From Streptomyces sp. NBC_00285 (GTDB taxonomy: Bacteria; Actinomycetota; Actinomycetes; Streptomycetales; Streptomycetaceae): a stretch of 64,000 bases of DNA. How positions within the stretch are numbered: position 1 is the stretch's first letter; each line of letters begins with the position of its first letter. Made by a program: the position numbers and the translations under genes. Location of the stretch: contig NZ_CP108055.1 in assembly GCF_036174265.1 (NCBI RefSeq), forward strand, positions 1,302,001 through 1,366,000, in the 5' to 3' direction. Below the pieces are notes generated by a model. That model had not been told where the DNA came from. It was given only the letters and a program-made list of their open reading frames with translations, and searched no databases. This document shows positions 8,474 through 18,500 of this stretch, piece by piece.

Positions 8474-8953
8474 ATGATGTGGACGAAGCGAACAATGAAG
8501 CCTGCGAAATGGGCGGATCGCCCTCGATCCGGGCCGCTGGACGTCGTCGTTACCGGGCTGCCGTCCGATGCGCACACCTGGAATCTCGTATTCATCCAGT
8601 TGCTGCTCGAAGACCTCGGGCACAAGGTCGTCAACCTGGGGCCGTGTGTTCCCCAGGACGAAATCGTGGAGTCCTGCTGCAAGTTCCAGCCCGACCTGCT
8701 GGTGGTCAGCAGTGTCAACGGGCACGGCTTCAACGACGCCCGGCCGCTCGTCGAGGCGGTCAGGTCACGGTGGGAGCTCGCGGACCTGCCGGCCGTCATC
8801 GGCGGCAAGCTCGGCGTCGGCGGTCGTCAGGAGGAGCAGGCCGGCGAGCTGATGCGGGCCGGCTTCGACGCGGTGTTCCAGGATGGGGCCGACCTCACCA
8901 CCTTCGAGTCCTTCGTCGGCGCGCTGCCCGCCCGCAAGGCGGTGACACGGTGA
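8474..8953 (+). CDS. glutamate mutase S (sigma) subunit-like, cobalamin-binding
   Basis: This is the small B12-binding component of coenzyme B12-dependent glutamate mutase, which isomerises L-glutamate to (2S,3S)-3-methylaspartate together with the E subunit. Visible motifs are VVVTGLPSDAHTWNL (the DxHxxG base-off cobalamin motif, with the last Gly replaced by Asn), then VVSSVNGHG and GGKLGVGG, which line up with the cobalamin-tail and nucleotide contacts. The Asp and the axial His are kept. The start is uncertain: ATG 8474, 8477 and 8495 are all in frame and none has a strong ribosome binding site; the 8495 start would give 152 aa, close to usual size. The stop overlaps the next start by four bases (GTGA). 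Similar pairs serve the 3-methylaspartate of lipopeptides such as friulimicin. Confidence 0.85.
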   Translation: MMWTKRTMKPAKWADRPRSGPLDVVVTGLPSDAHTWNLVFIQLLLEDLGHKVVNLGPCVPQDEIVESCCKFQPDLLVVSSVNGHGFNDARPLVEAVRSRWELADLPAVIGGKLGVGGRQEEQAGELMRAGFDAVFQDGADLTTFESFVGALPARKAVTR

Positions 8954-10230
8954 GCACGCTGCCGCGCCGCCCCCTCTCCTTCGGTCGCTTCGTCGCCGAG
9001 GCACAAGCCCGCGGGGCGCTCGTGGTGCAGCCGCGGATGGGGTTCTCGGACCCGGCGCTGATGCGCTCGGGCCTGCTGGCCACCAAGAGCGCGGCGGACG
9101 CGGTCGTCGGCACCGTCACCATCGACAGCTACACGCGGGTGGGCGACGAACCGACGGCGGTGCGGGCGCTGCACGAGCGGGTCCCGCTCAACGGGTTCCC
9201 GATCACCTCCTACAGCCCGCACACCGCCGCCTGGGTGCTGGACGGCGTTCGCGACGCCGGCTTCCCGGTGCAGGTGCGGCACGGCTCGGCCCGCCCCCAG
9301 GGCATCGTCGCCGCACTGGCCCGGCTCGGTCTGGACGCCACCGAGGGCGGACCGGTGTCGTACTGCCTGCCGTACGGGCGCACCCCGTTGCTCGACTCGG
9401 TGCGCAACTGGCAGGAGAGCTGCGAGGCACTGGCGGCGCTGCGGGCGGGCGGCGCGGAGCCGCACCTGGAGACGTTCGGCGGCTGCATGCTCGGCCAGCT
9501 GTGCCCACCGGGGCTGCTGGTGGCGATCAGCGCGCTGGAGGCCCTGTTCTTCCGCCGGGCCGGCCTGCGCAGCATCTCGCTCAGCTACGCCCAGCAGACC
9601 CATCCCGGGCAGGACCGCGAGGCGGTGCACGCGCTGCGCCGGCTGGCCGGCGAGCTGCTGCCGGACACCGACTGGCACATCGTCCTCTACACCTACATGG
9701 GCCTGTACCCGCGCAGCCGACGCGGCGCCCTGGACCTCCTCGAACGCTCCGCCGAACTGGCCGTGGAGACGGGCGCGGCCCGGCTGATCGTGAAGACGAC
9801 GGCCGAGTCGCACCGCATCCCGACGGTCGCGGAGAACGTCGAGGCACTGCGCACCGCCTCGCGGGCGGCGGCCCGGCACCGCGCGGCCCCCGCCCCGCGC
9901 GCGGACCTCGCCGACAACGCCGTCTACACCGAGGCCCGCGCCCTCGTGGACGCCGTACTCGACCTGGACGCGGATCTCGGCCAGGCGCTGCTGAAGGCGT
10001 TCGCCCGCGGTCTGCTCGACGTCCCGTACTGCCTGCACCCCGACAACGCGGGCCGCAGCAGGAGCCGGATCGACCGCTCGGGCCGGCTCGTCTGGTCGGA
10101 GATCGGGGCGATGCCCATCGGCCATGTCTCGCGGCGCGGCCGCCGGCTCACCGCAGCGGGCCTGTACGAGGCGTTGTCGTTCGTGCAGCACCGCCATGAC
10201 ACCCCTTTGACCCAGGAGGCAGCAGCATGA
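8950..10230 (+). CDS. glutamate mutase E (epsilon) subunit-like, 426 aa
   Basis: This is the catalytic TIM-barrel half of glutamate mutase. The GTG at 8950 overlaps the S-subunit stop. Recognisable segments include RHGSARPQGIVAALARLGLD, GGPVSYCLPYGRTPL, LETFGGCMLGQLCPPG and SLSYAQQTHPGQDREAV, in the family's order. At 426 aa it is somewhat shorter than the clostridial enzymes (about 480 aa), and the C-terminal portion ends SEIGAMPIGHVSRRGRRLTAAGLYEAL. It acts in the cytoplasm with the preceding S subunit and needs adenosylcobalamin. The 3-methylaspartate produced is probably passed to the enzyme encoded next (four-base ATGA overlap). Whether methylaspartate itself or its amide is used by the NRPS is not shown by sequence. 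Confidence 0.9.
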   Translation: MSTLPRRPLSFGRFVAEAQARGALVVQPRMGFSDPALMRSGLLATKSAADAVVGTVTIDSYTRVGDEPTAVRALHERVPLNGFPITSYSPHTAAWVLDGVRDAGFPVQVRHGSARPQGIVAALARLGLDATEGGPVSYCLPYGRTPLLDSVRNWQESCEALAALRAGGAEPHLETFGGCMLGQLCPPGLLVAISALEALFFRRAGLRSISLSYAQQTHPGQDREAVHALRRLAGELLPDTDWHIVLYTYMGLYPRSRRGALDLLERSAELAVETGAARLIVKTTAESHRIPTVAENVEALRTASRAAARHRAAPAPRADLADNAVYTEARALVDAVLDLDADLGQALLKAFARGLLDVPYCLHPDNAGRSRSRIDRSGRLVWSEIGAMPIGHVSRRGRRLTAAGLYEALSFVQHRHDTPLTQEAAA

Positions 10231-11216
10231 CCAGCACGCCCGCGTTCCCGACCTCGCCCGACCAGCATCTGATGCGTGAGAGCACGCGCGCCACGCTGCG
10301 GGTGCAGTCCCGCATGCTGGCCGCGACCCGCGCGTTTTTGACCGGCCGGGGCTTCCAGGAGCTGCTGCCGCCGATCATCGGGCCGGTCACCGACCCGGGC
10401 ATCCGGGGCTCCAAGCAGGTCGACGTCGACTTCTACGGCCACAAGTACAAGCTGATGACCAGCGCGATCCTGTACAAGCAGGCCTCGTTGCTCGCCTTCG
10501 ACAAGATTTTCTACATCGCGCCGAACGTCCGCCTGGAGCCCCTGGAGACGGCCGTCACGCACCGCCATCTCGCCGAGTTCCACCAGATCGACGTGGAGAT
10601 ACGCGAGGCCCGGCGCGAGGACGCGATGGAGGTCGCCGAGCGGCTGGTGGCATACGTGGTGGCCGAGGTGGTCCGCGAACTCCCGGGCGAGCTGGAGCTG
10701 TTGGGCCGGGACGCGGACGCCTTCCGTGAGGTGGTCGAGGGCGTGTTCGGCCGTATGACACACAAGGAGGCCACCGCCGACCTGGTGGCGCTCGGCCATC
10801 CGCAGGACGCGGGCGCCGAGATCGACTGGCAGGGCGAGGAGATCATCTCCGCGAAGAGCAGCCGGCCCTTCTTCGTGGTCGACTATCCGAAGGGCTCGCG
10901 CGGCTTCTACGACCGTGAGGACCCCGAGCAGCCGGGTGTGCTGCGCAACTTCGACCTGATCGCCCCCGAGGGCTACGGCGAGCTGGCCAGCGGCAGCGAG
11001 CGCGAGCACGACTACGCGGCGCTGGTCACGCGGATGCGGGAGACCGGCGAGAACCCCGCCAAGTACGGCTGGTACCTGGACCTCGCCCGGCGCGGCATCC
11101 CCGCCAGCTCCGGCTTCGGTATCGGCCTGGAGCGGCTGACCCGCTACGTCACCGGCCGCACCGCAGCCTGGGAGGCCAGCGCCTACCCGAAGCTGCCGGG
11201 AGTGGTGTCGGCATGA
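10227..11216 (+). CDS. aminoacyl-tRNA-synthetase-like asparagine synthetase, 329 aa
   Basis: The protein is a class II aminoacyl-tRNA synthetase catalytic core of the AspRS/AsnRS type without an anticodon-binding domain. It has motif 2-like YIAPNVRLEP and HLAEFHQIDVEI, the aspartate-site region FFVVDYPKGSRGFY, and motif 3 GFGIGLERLTRYV. This matches the archaeal AsnA-related asparagine synthetases, which adenylate aspartate and release it with ammonia as asparagine. Directly after glutamate mutase, and with four-base overlaps on both sides, it most plausibly amidates 3-methylaspartate to 3-methylasparagine. Alternatively it could supply an aminoacyl-adenylate for another acceptor. A tRNA ligase role is unlikely because the tRNA-binding domain is absent. 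Confidence 0.82.
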   Translation: MTSTPAFPTSPDQHLMRESTRATLRVQSRMLAATRAFLTGRGFQELLPPIIGPVTDPGIRGSKQVDVDFYGHKYKLMTSAILYKQASLLAFDKIFYIAPNVRLEPLETAVTHRHLAEFHQIDVEIREARREDAMEVAERLVAYVVAEVVRELPGELELLGRDADAFREVVEGVFGRMTHKEATADLVALGHPQDAGAEIDWQGEEIISAKSSRPFFVVDYPKGSRGFYDREDPEQPGVLRNFDLIAPEGYGELASGSEREHDYAALVTRMRETGENPAKYGWYLDLARRGIPASSGFGIGLERLTRYVTGRTAAWEASAYPKLPGVVSA

Positions 11217-12469
11217 GCACCGTACTGAGCGCCACCGGCTTCCCCGAGTACCAGGTGCGGCACCGGGCCCGGCACGGCGCGGCCGCCGCGTTCCCCGCGC
11301 TGGACGGCTACGGCAGCGGCCTGTTGGGCGCGGTGCCGGCCGGGCAGGAGACGTACGACCTGCTGGAGCGGGCCCGGATCGTGCCTCCGGTGTTCATGCC
11401 GGAGCGGTTGAAGAAGCTGATCGAGCTGGCCCGCGAGCCGCTGTACACCGATGTCGAACTGGACGCCTCCGTCGGCGGGTTCGCCTCCCGGCTGCCGCTG
11501 TACGTGTCGGCGTTCGGCTCCACCCAGGTCGCCAGCCGCGACCTCGGCGAGGCGGCCGGCAGACAGGCAGGACGGCTCGGCATCCCGATGGTCATCGGCG
11601 AGAACGTGGTCCCGGTCAACGGCTACCGTGCCGCGTCCGAGGCCGAGGTCTCCCCGCTGCTCGGGCGGATCGCCGCGTACACGGAGGCCGCCGCTTCGAG
11701 TGGCAACGAGGAGTACGGCGGTGTCGTGGTCCAGCAGTCCACCGAGGACGCGGACGCCGAGGTGTGGAACCTCGTCTACAGCGACCCGGTGTCCGAACCC
11801 CTGCTGGCCTCCGGCCGGCTGGCCTTCGAGCTGAAGGTCGGCCAGGGCGCCAAGCCGGGCCTGGGCGGACTGACCGTCCTGGGCCGCGAGGCCGCCGGGC
11901 GGGTCGCCGAGCAGTACGCCACCGACGAGGTCTTCGGCACGGGCGGCGACCGGGTGCTGCGGATCAGCAGCCCCGGCACATTCACCGAGGAGATCCTGCG
12001 CCAGCAGGTCCGGCTGATGCGCAACAACTTCCCGCGCGTGAAGGTATGGGTGAAGCTCCACCCCGGCCGGGACGTGGCGCTCGCGGCGGCCACCGCCTGG
12101 GCGGCCGGCGCGGACTCCGTCACAGTCGACGGCGCCGAGGGGGGCACGGCCTGGGCACCCACCGGGTTCCTCGGCCAGGTCGGGCTCCCGCTCGGCGACT
12201 GCCTGGCCCGGATCGGCCGCACCGGCAACTGCCTGCTGGTCAGCGGGCGGATGTGGGAGGGCACCCGGGCGGTGAAGGCCCTGGCGCTAGGTGCCCACGC
12301 GGTCGGCCTCGGCCGTGCCGCCCTCCTCGCGGTCGACGAGGACGCCGTGGACGGGCTCGTCCGCCTCGTCGAGAGCATCGCCCTGGAACTGCGGCTGCTG
12401 ATCAGCGCGCTCGGAAAGTACCGGGTAGAGGCCCTGGACGCTCAGGACGTCCTGCTGCCGCCCGGCTGA
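11213..12469 (+). CDS. stand-alone FMN glutamate-synthase-domain protein, 418 aa
   Basis: The sequence corresponds to the central FMN-binding (beta/alpha)8 domain of glutamate synthase: [14 protein letters not shown], then [31 protein letters not shown] and [20 protein letters not shown]. There is no amidotransferase domain and no beta-helix domain. The Cys triad for the 3Fe-4S cluster that follows the barrel in GltB is missing; only two Cys are present in that region, nine residues apart. It starts inside the stop of the asparagine-synthetase-like gene (ATGA), so the two probably act together. A flavin oxidoreductase step on the methylaspartate branch, or handling of ammonia for amidation, is possible; neither can be read from sequence. 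It ends 130 bases before the first NRPS gene. Confidence 0.75.
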   Translation: MSTVLSATGFPEYQVRHRARHGAAAAFPALDGYGSGLLGAVPAGQETYDLLERARIVPPVFMPERLKKLIELAREPLYTDVELDASVGGFASRLPLYVSAFGSTQVASRDLGEAAGRQAGRLGIPMVIGENVVPVNGYRAASEAEVSPLLGRIAAYTEAAASSGNEEYGGVVVQQSTEDADAEVWNLVYSDPVSEPLLASGRLAFELKVGQGAKPGLGGLTVLGREAAGRVAEQYATDEVFGTGGDRVLRISSPGTFTEEILRQQVRLMRNNFPRVKVWVKLHPGRDVALAAATAWAAGADSVTVDGAEGGTAWAPTGFLGQVGLPLGDCLARIGRTGNCLLVSGRMWEGTRAVKALALGAHAVGLGRAALLAVDEDAVDGLVRLVESIALELRLLISALGKYRVEALDAQDVLLPPG

Positions 12470-12599
12470 GCGCCCCGTCTTCTCAACCCTCCTGGTTTCT
12501 CCAGGACTTCGCAGTGCCGCCCCCCTGTCCCGCCGTGGCTCCGTCGGTCTCCCGGCACGCCGCGAGACCAGCCAACCGAGCTTCCGAGAAGGTGTCGAG

Positions 12600-15500
12600 A
12601 TGTCCCAGCAGCAAGCCGAACCGGCTCTCTCCACGGGCACCGACGGCGTGCCCGCGCACATCGCCGCGTACAACGACACGGCGGTGGACCTCCCCGCCGG
12701 CCCGCTGCACGAGCTGTTCACCGCGCAGGCGGCCCGCACGCCCGACGCGGTCGCCCTGGTGAGCGGGGAGAGCGAGCTCACCTACGGGGAGCTGGACGGG
12801 GCGTCCGACGCCCTGGCGCACCGGCTGATCGCGGCGGGCGTCGGCCCCGGTGCCGCGGTCGGCCTCCTCTTCGACCGGTCGCTCGCCTACGTCGTGACGG
12901 TGCTGGCGGTGCTGAAGAGCGGCGGTGTGTACGTGCCGTTGGACCCGCGCCAGCGTGCCGAGCGGCAGACCTGGATCCTCGACAACACCGATGCCGTACT
13001 GCTGGTCAGTGACCGCCCGGCCGAGGAGACGGCCGCGTTCGCCGCGAGCCTGCCGACGCTGCGGGTGAGCGACGCGAGCGTCACGGCGTACGACCCGGCG
13101 CCCGCGCCCCGGGTCACGGTCCACCCCGACCAGGCGCTGTACGTGATGTTCACCTCCGGGTCCACCGGCACCCCGAAGGGGGTCGTCAACACCCACCGCA
13201 ACGTGGTGGAGCTGGCCCTGGACCCCGGCTTCGGCGCCGCCGCCCACGAGCGGGTCCTCGCCTACTCCCCGCTCGCCTTCGACTCCTCGACGTACGAACT
13301 GTGGGTGCCGCTGCTGCGCGGCGGCCTGGCCGTGATCCTCTCCTCACCGAAGATCGACATCGGCGAGCTGGGCGAGGCCGTCGTCCGTCACGACGCCACG
13401 GCCGCCTATTTCACCACCGCTCTCTTCGACGCGATGGCCGGCGAGGCGATCGGAGCCCTGGCCCGGCTCGGGGAGATCTGGACCGGCGGCGACGTCCTGT
13501 CCGCGACCGCCCTGACCAAGGTCCTCGACCATTGCCCGGACACCACGGTCATGCACGTCTACGGCCCCACCGAGGCCACCGTCTTCTGCAGCTACCAGGC
13601 CTTCACCCCCGAGCTGCGCACGCTGGAGCGGCTGCACCTGGGCATCCCGATGGCCAACACCGCGATGTACGTCCTGGACGCCGACCTGCGCCACACGGCA
13701 CCCGGCGAGAGTGGCGAACTCTACGTCGCGGGACCCCACTTGGCGCAGGGCTACAGCCGCCGCCCCGACATCACGGCCGAGCGTTTCACCGCCGACCCGT
13801 ACGGTCCGGCCGGCAGCCGCATGTACCGCACCGGTGACCTCGCCGCCTGGAACGAGCACGGCGAGATCGTCTTCGGGGGCCGCGCCGACCAGCAGGTCAA
13901 ACTGCGCGGCAACCGCATCGAGCCGGGCGAGATCGAGACGGTCCTGACCGGCCACCCGTCCGTGCAGCAGGCCGCGGTGATCGTCCGCGAGGACCGCCCT
14001 GGTGACAAGCGGCTCGTCGCCTACGTCGTCCCGGCCGTCGAGGGCGTCGTCGACACCGCCGAGCTGCTGCGGCACGCCGGCCAGGAGCTCGTCGAGTACA
14101 TGGTCCCCTCCGCGATCGTCCCGCTCGGCACGCTGCCGCTGACGCCCAACGGCAAGCTGGACCGGCGTGCGCTGCCCGCGCCCCGCGCCGGGGCGACGGC
14201 GAACGGCCGGGCCGCGCGCAACGGTGTCGAAGAGGTGCTGTGCGGTCTGTTCGCGCACGCCCTGGGACTGCCCTCGATCGGCATCGACGACGACTTCTTC
14301 GGCGTCGGCGGCCACTCCCTGCTCGCCACCCGCCTGGTCAGCCGTATTCGCGCCACGCTCGAAGTGCAGCTGACCCTGCGGGAGTTCTTCAAGTATCCGA
14401 CGGTGGCCCTGCTCGCCGGGTACATCGCCACCGGCGGCGGCGAGTCCGGGCGGCCCGAGCTGACCGTGGCCGAGGAACGGCCGCAGCTGCTTCCGCTGTC
14501 GGCGGCCCAGCAGCGGCTGTGGTTCCTGGACCAGCTGGAGGGCCCGTCGGCGACGTACAACATCCCGCTGGCCGTACGGGTGCGCGGCGCACTCGACGTC
14601 CAGGCTCTGGAGTCGGCGTTCAACGACGTCGTGGGGCGGCACGAGAGCCTGCGGACCGTCTTCGGCACCGAGGGCGGGCAGGCCTGTCAGCGGGTACTGT
14701 CGGCCGACGCGGTCCGCGTCGAGCTGCCGGTGGTGCCCCTGACCGAGGGGGCGGTCGCCGCCGAGGCCGCCCGCACCATCGACCTTGCGGGTGAACTCCC
14801 GCTGCGGGCCCGGCTCTTCAAGGTCGATGACCAGGAGCACGTCCTCCTCGTGGTCATGCACCACATCGTCTCCGACGGCTGGTCCTACCAGCCGTTGATG
14901 CGCGACCTGAGCACCGCCTACACCACCCGCTCGCGGGGACAGCGCCCCGCCTGGGAGCCGCTGCCGGTGCAGTACGCGGACTACACGCTGTGGCAGAAGG
15001 AGCTGCTGGCGGGTACGGAGGACGGGCAACTCGCCTACTGGAAGGGCGCGTTGGCGGAGCTGCCCGAGGAGGTCACGCTGCCGGCGGTCCGGCCGCGCCC
15101 CGCGGTGGCCTCCTACCGCGGCGCCACCCACACCGTGCACTGCCCGCCCGGGGTTCACGCGGCCCTGGCGGCGCTGGCCCGCGAGTCCGGCGCCTCGGTG
15201 TTCATGGTCGCCCAGGCCGCGGTCTCCACGCTGCTGTCCCGCTCGGGCGCCGGCCACGACATCCCGCTCGGCTCCCCGATCGCCGGCCGCACCGACCAGC
15301 AACTCGACGACCTCGTCGGCTTCTTCGTCAACACCCTGGTCCTGCGCACCGACCTCAGCGGCGACCCCAGCTTCCGCGAGCTGCTCACCCGGGTCCGCGA
15401 GACCGATCTGGCCGCCTGGGCCCACCAGGACCTGCCCTTCGACCGGCTCGTCGAGGTTCTCAACCCGGAGCGGACCACGGCCCGCCACCCCCTCTTCCAG

Positions 15501-18500
15501 GTCATGCTCACCCTGACCGACGCGGCCACCCCGACCCTGACCGCCGAAGGCCTCGACACCCACGCCGAGTTCAGCTGGGTGCAGGCTGCCAAGTTCGACC
15601 TGACCTTCTCCTTCGCGGAGCACCGGGGGGCGGACGGGGAGCCCGGCGGCCTGGACATCACCGTCGAGTACGCGACCGATCTGTACGACGCGAGCACGGT
15701 GGAGGCGGCCGGCGCACGGCTCGTACGCCTGCTGGACGCGGCGGCGCAGGCGCCCGATCTGCCGGTCGGGGAGCTGGAGTTGCTGTCCGGCGGTGAGCGG
15801 TCGCTGCTGCTGGACAAGTGGGCGGGCGCGGTCACCGGCAGCGCCGACGCCGGGCTCGGGGAGTTGTTCGCGGCGCAGGTCGCGCGGACCCCGGACGCGG
15901 TGGCCGTCGTGCACGGCGGGCAGGAACTGACGTACCGGGAACTGGACTCGCTGGCCAACCGCGCGGCTCACCGGCTGATCGCGGAGGGAGTCGGCGTCGG
16001 CAGCCGGGTCGCACTGTTCCAGGAACGGTCCCTGAACTCGGTCGTCACCACACTCGCCGTGGTCAAGGCCGGTGGTGTCTTCGTCCCGCTCGACACCCGC
16101 TACCCCGTGGACCGTCTTCAGCTCATCGTCGCCCAGTCGAGCATCGGCCACTTCCTCACGGACACCGACATCGCGGGGCTTCAACTCCCGCCCGACGTAC
16201 AGCTGTTGCACGCCTCCGACCTGGACGAGGACGGCACGGACGCGGGTGACCCGGGGGTGTGGGTGCACCCCGACCAGCCGGTGTACGCCATGTTCACCTC
16301 CGGCTCGACCGGCGTCCCCAAGGGCGTCGCGGTCACCCACCGCAATGTGGCCGACCTGGCGCATCAGCAGATGTACGCGAACGGCAACCACACCCGCGTC
16401 CTCCTCCACTCCCCCATGGCCTTCGACGCCTCCACCTACGAAATGTGGATCCCCTGGCTCACCGGTGGCACCCTCGTCATCGCCCCCGCCGGACACCTCG
16501 ACACCACCACCTACCAACACCTCATCGCCGACAACGCCATCACCAGCCTCTGGCTCACCGCCGGCCTCTTCCGCCTCATCGCCGAAGAAACCCCCCAGGC
16601 CTTCGCCGGAGTGCAGGAGGTCTGGGCCGGCGGTGATGTCGTACCACCCGAAGCCGTACGACGCGTCATGGACCACAACCCCCACATCACCGTCGTCAAC
16701 GGCTACGGCCCCACCGAAACCACCACCTTCGCCACCACCCACCACATCCGCCGCCCCTACGACTGCCCCGGCACCATCCCCATCGGCGAAGCCCTCGACA
16801 ACCACCGCCTCTACGTCCTCGACCCCGCGCTCCGGCTGGCACCGCCCGGCACCCCCGGCGAGCTCTACATCGCCGGCACCGGACTCGCCCAGGGCTACCT
16901 CGACCGCCCCTCCCTCACCGCCGACCGCTTCATCGCCAACCCCCACGGCCCCGCCGGCGATCGGATGTACCGCACCGGCGACCTCGTCCGCTGGAATAAA
17001 GAGGGCTCGCTCGAATACCTCGGCCGCGCCGACGAGCAAGTCAAGCTGCGCGGCTTCCGCATCGAACTGGGCGAGATCGAGACCGTGTTGGCGGCCCACG
17101 AAGCCGTCGGCCAGGCCGTCGTCGCCGTCCGCGAGGACCGCCCCGGCGACAAGCGCCTGGTCGCCTACCTCACGGCACAGGACGGGGCAGCGGTCGACGT
17201 CGACGACGTGAAGCGACGCACAGCCGGACTACTGCCCGAATACATGGTCCCCTCAGCACTGGTAGTGCTGGACACGATCCCACTGACCAGCAACGGCAAA
17301 GTGGACCGCAAAGCCCTGCCCGCACCATCCGCGAACCAGGACGCGGCCGTCGGACGCACGCCCCGCACACCCAGGGAAGAAGTCCTCTGCGGACTCTTCG
17401 CCGAAATCCTCGGACTCCCCGCCGTCACCATCGACGACCACTTCTTCCACCTCGGCGGACACTCCCTCCTCGCCACCCGGCTCATCAGCCGGATCCGGCA
17501 GGCCTTCAGCGTGGGGATCACCGTCAAGGACCTGTTCCAGGGCCCGACCCCGGCCGCGCTCGCGGAACTGGTGGAGCTGCGGAGCGGGGAGGACGTACGG
17601 CGGCCGGTGCTGCGGGAGGTGGCACGGCCGGAGCGGGTACCTATGTCGTTCGGGCAGCGCAGGCTGTGGTTCCTCGACCAGCTGGAAGGGCCGTCGGCGA
17701 CGTACAACATCCCGCTCGCCCTGCGGCTCACCGGAGCCGTGGACATCGAGGCGCTGCGGCTCGCGCTCACCGACACCGTCGTACGCCATGAGAGTCTGCG
17801 GACGCTGTTCTCGGTGACGGACGGGGAGGCCGGGCAGCTGGTGCTGCCGGCCGGGGAGATCCGTCTTGACCTCCCGGTCACCCCCGCCGACGAGCACACG
17901 CTGGACGCGCTGCTCGGCGCGGAGGCGGCCCGCACCTTCGACCTGGCCGCCGAACTCCCCGTCCGCGCCTCCCTGTTCGGCACCGGTCCGCAGGATCACG
18001 TGCTGCTCGTGGTCATGCACCACATCGTCTCCGACGGCTGGTCCACCGCCCCCTTCCTGCGCGATGTGGCGACCGCCTACACCGCCCGGGTCGCGGGCCG
18101 GCCGCCCGAGTGGGAGCAACTCCCGGTCCAGTACGCCGACTACACCCTCTGGCAGGAGGAACTGCTGGCGGCGGACGGTGAACGGCAGGCCGAGTTCTGG
18201 CGGCAGACGCTGGGCGAGCTGCCCGAGGAGGCGACCCTCCCGGCCGACCGGCCGCGTCCGGCGACCGCGAGCTTCCGGGGCCGTACGCACGGCGTGCAGT
18301 GCCCGCCCGCGCTGCACGAGGCGCTGACCCGGCTGGCCCGGGAGACCGGGACGACCCTGTTCATGGTGGCGCAGGCCGCGGTGGCGACCGCGCTGGCCCG
18401 CTCCGGTGCCGGTACGGACATCCCGATCGGGGCGCCGATCGCGGGCCGCACCGACCAACGCCTCGACGACCTGGTGGGCTTCTTCGTCAACAGCCTGGTG

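Noticed and set aside
10227..11216. Housekeeping lysyl- or asparaginyl-tRNA synthetase
   Set aside because: At 329 residues it lacks the N-terminal OB-fold anticodon domain and sits inside an overlapping amino acid operon.
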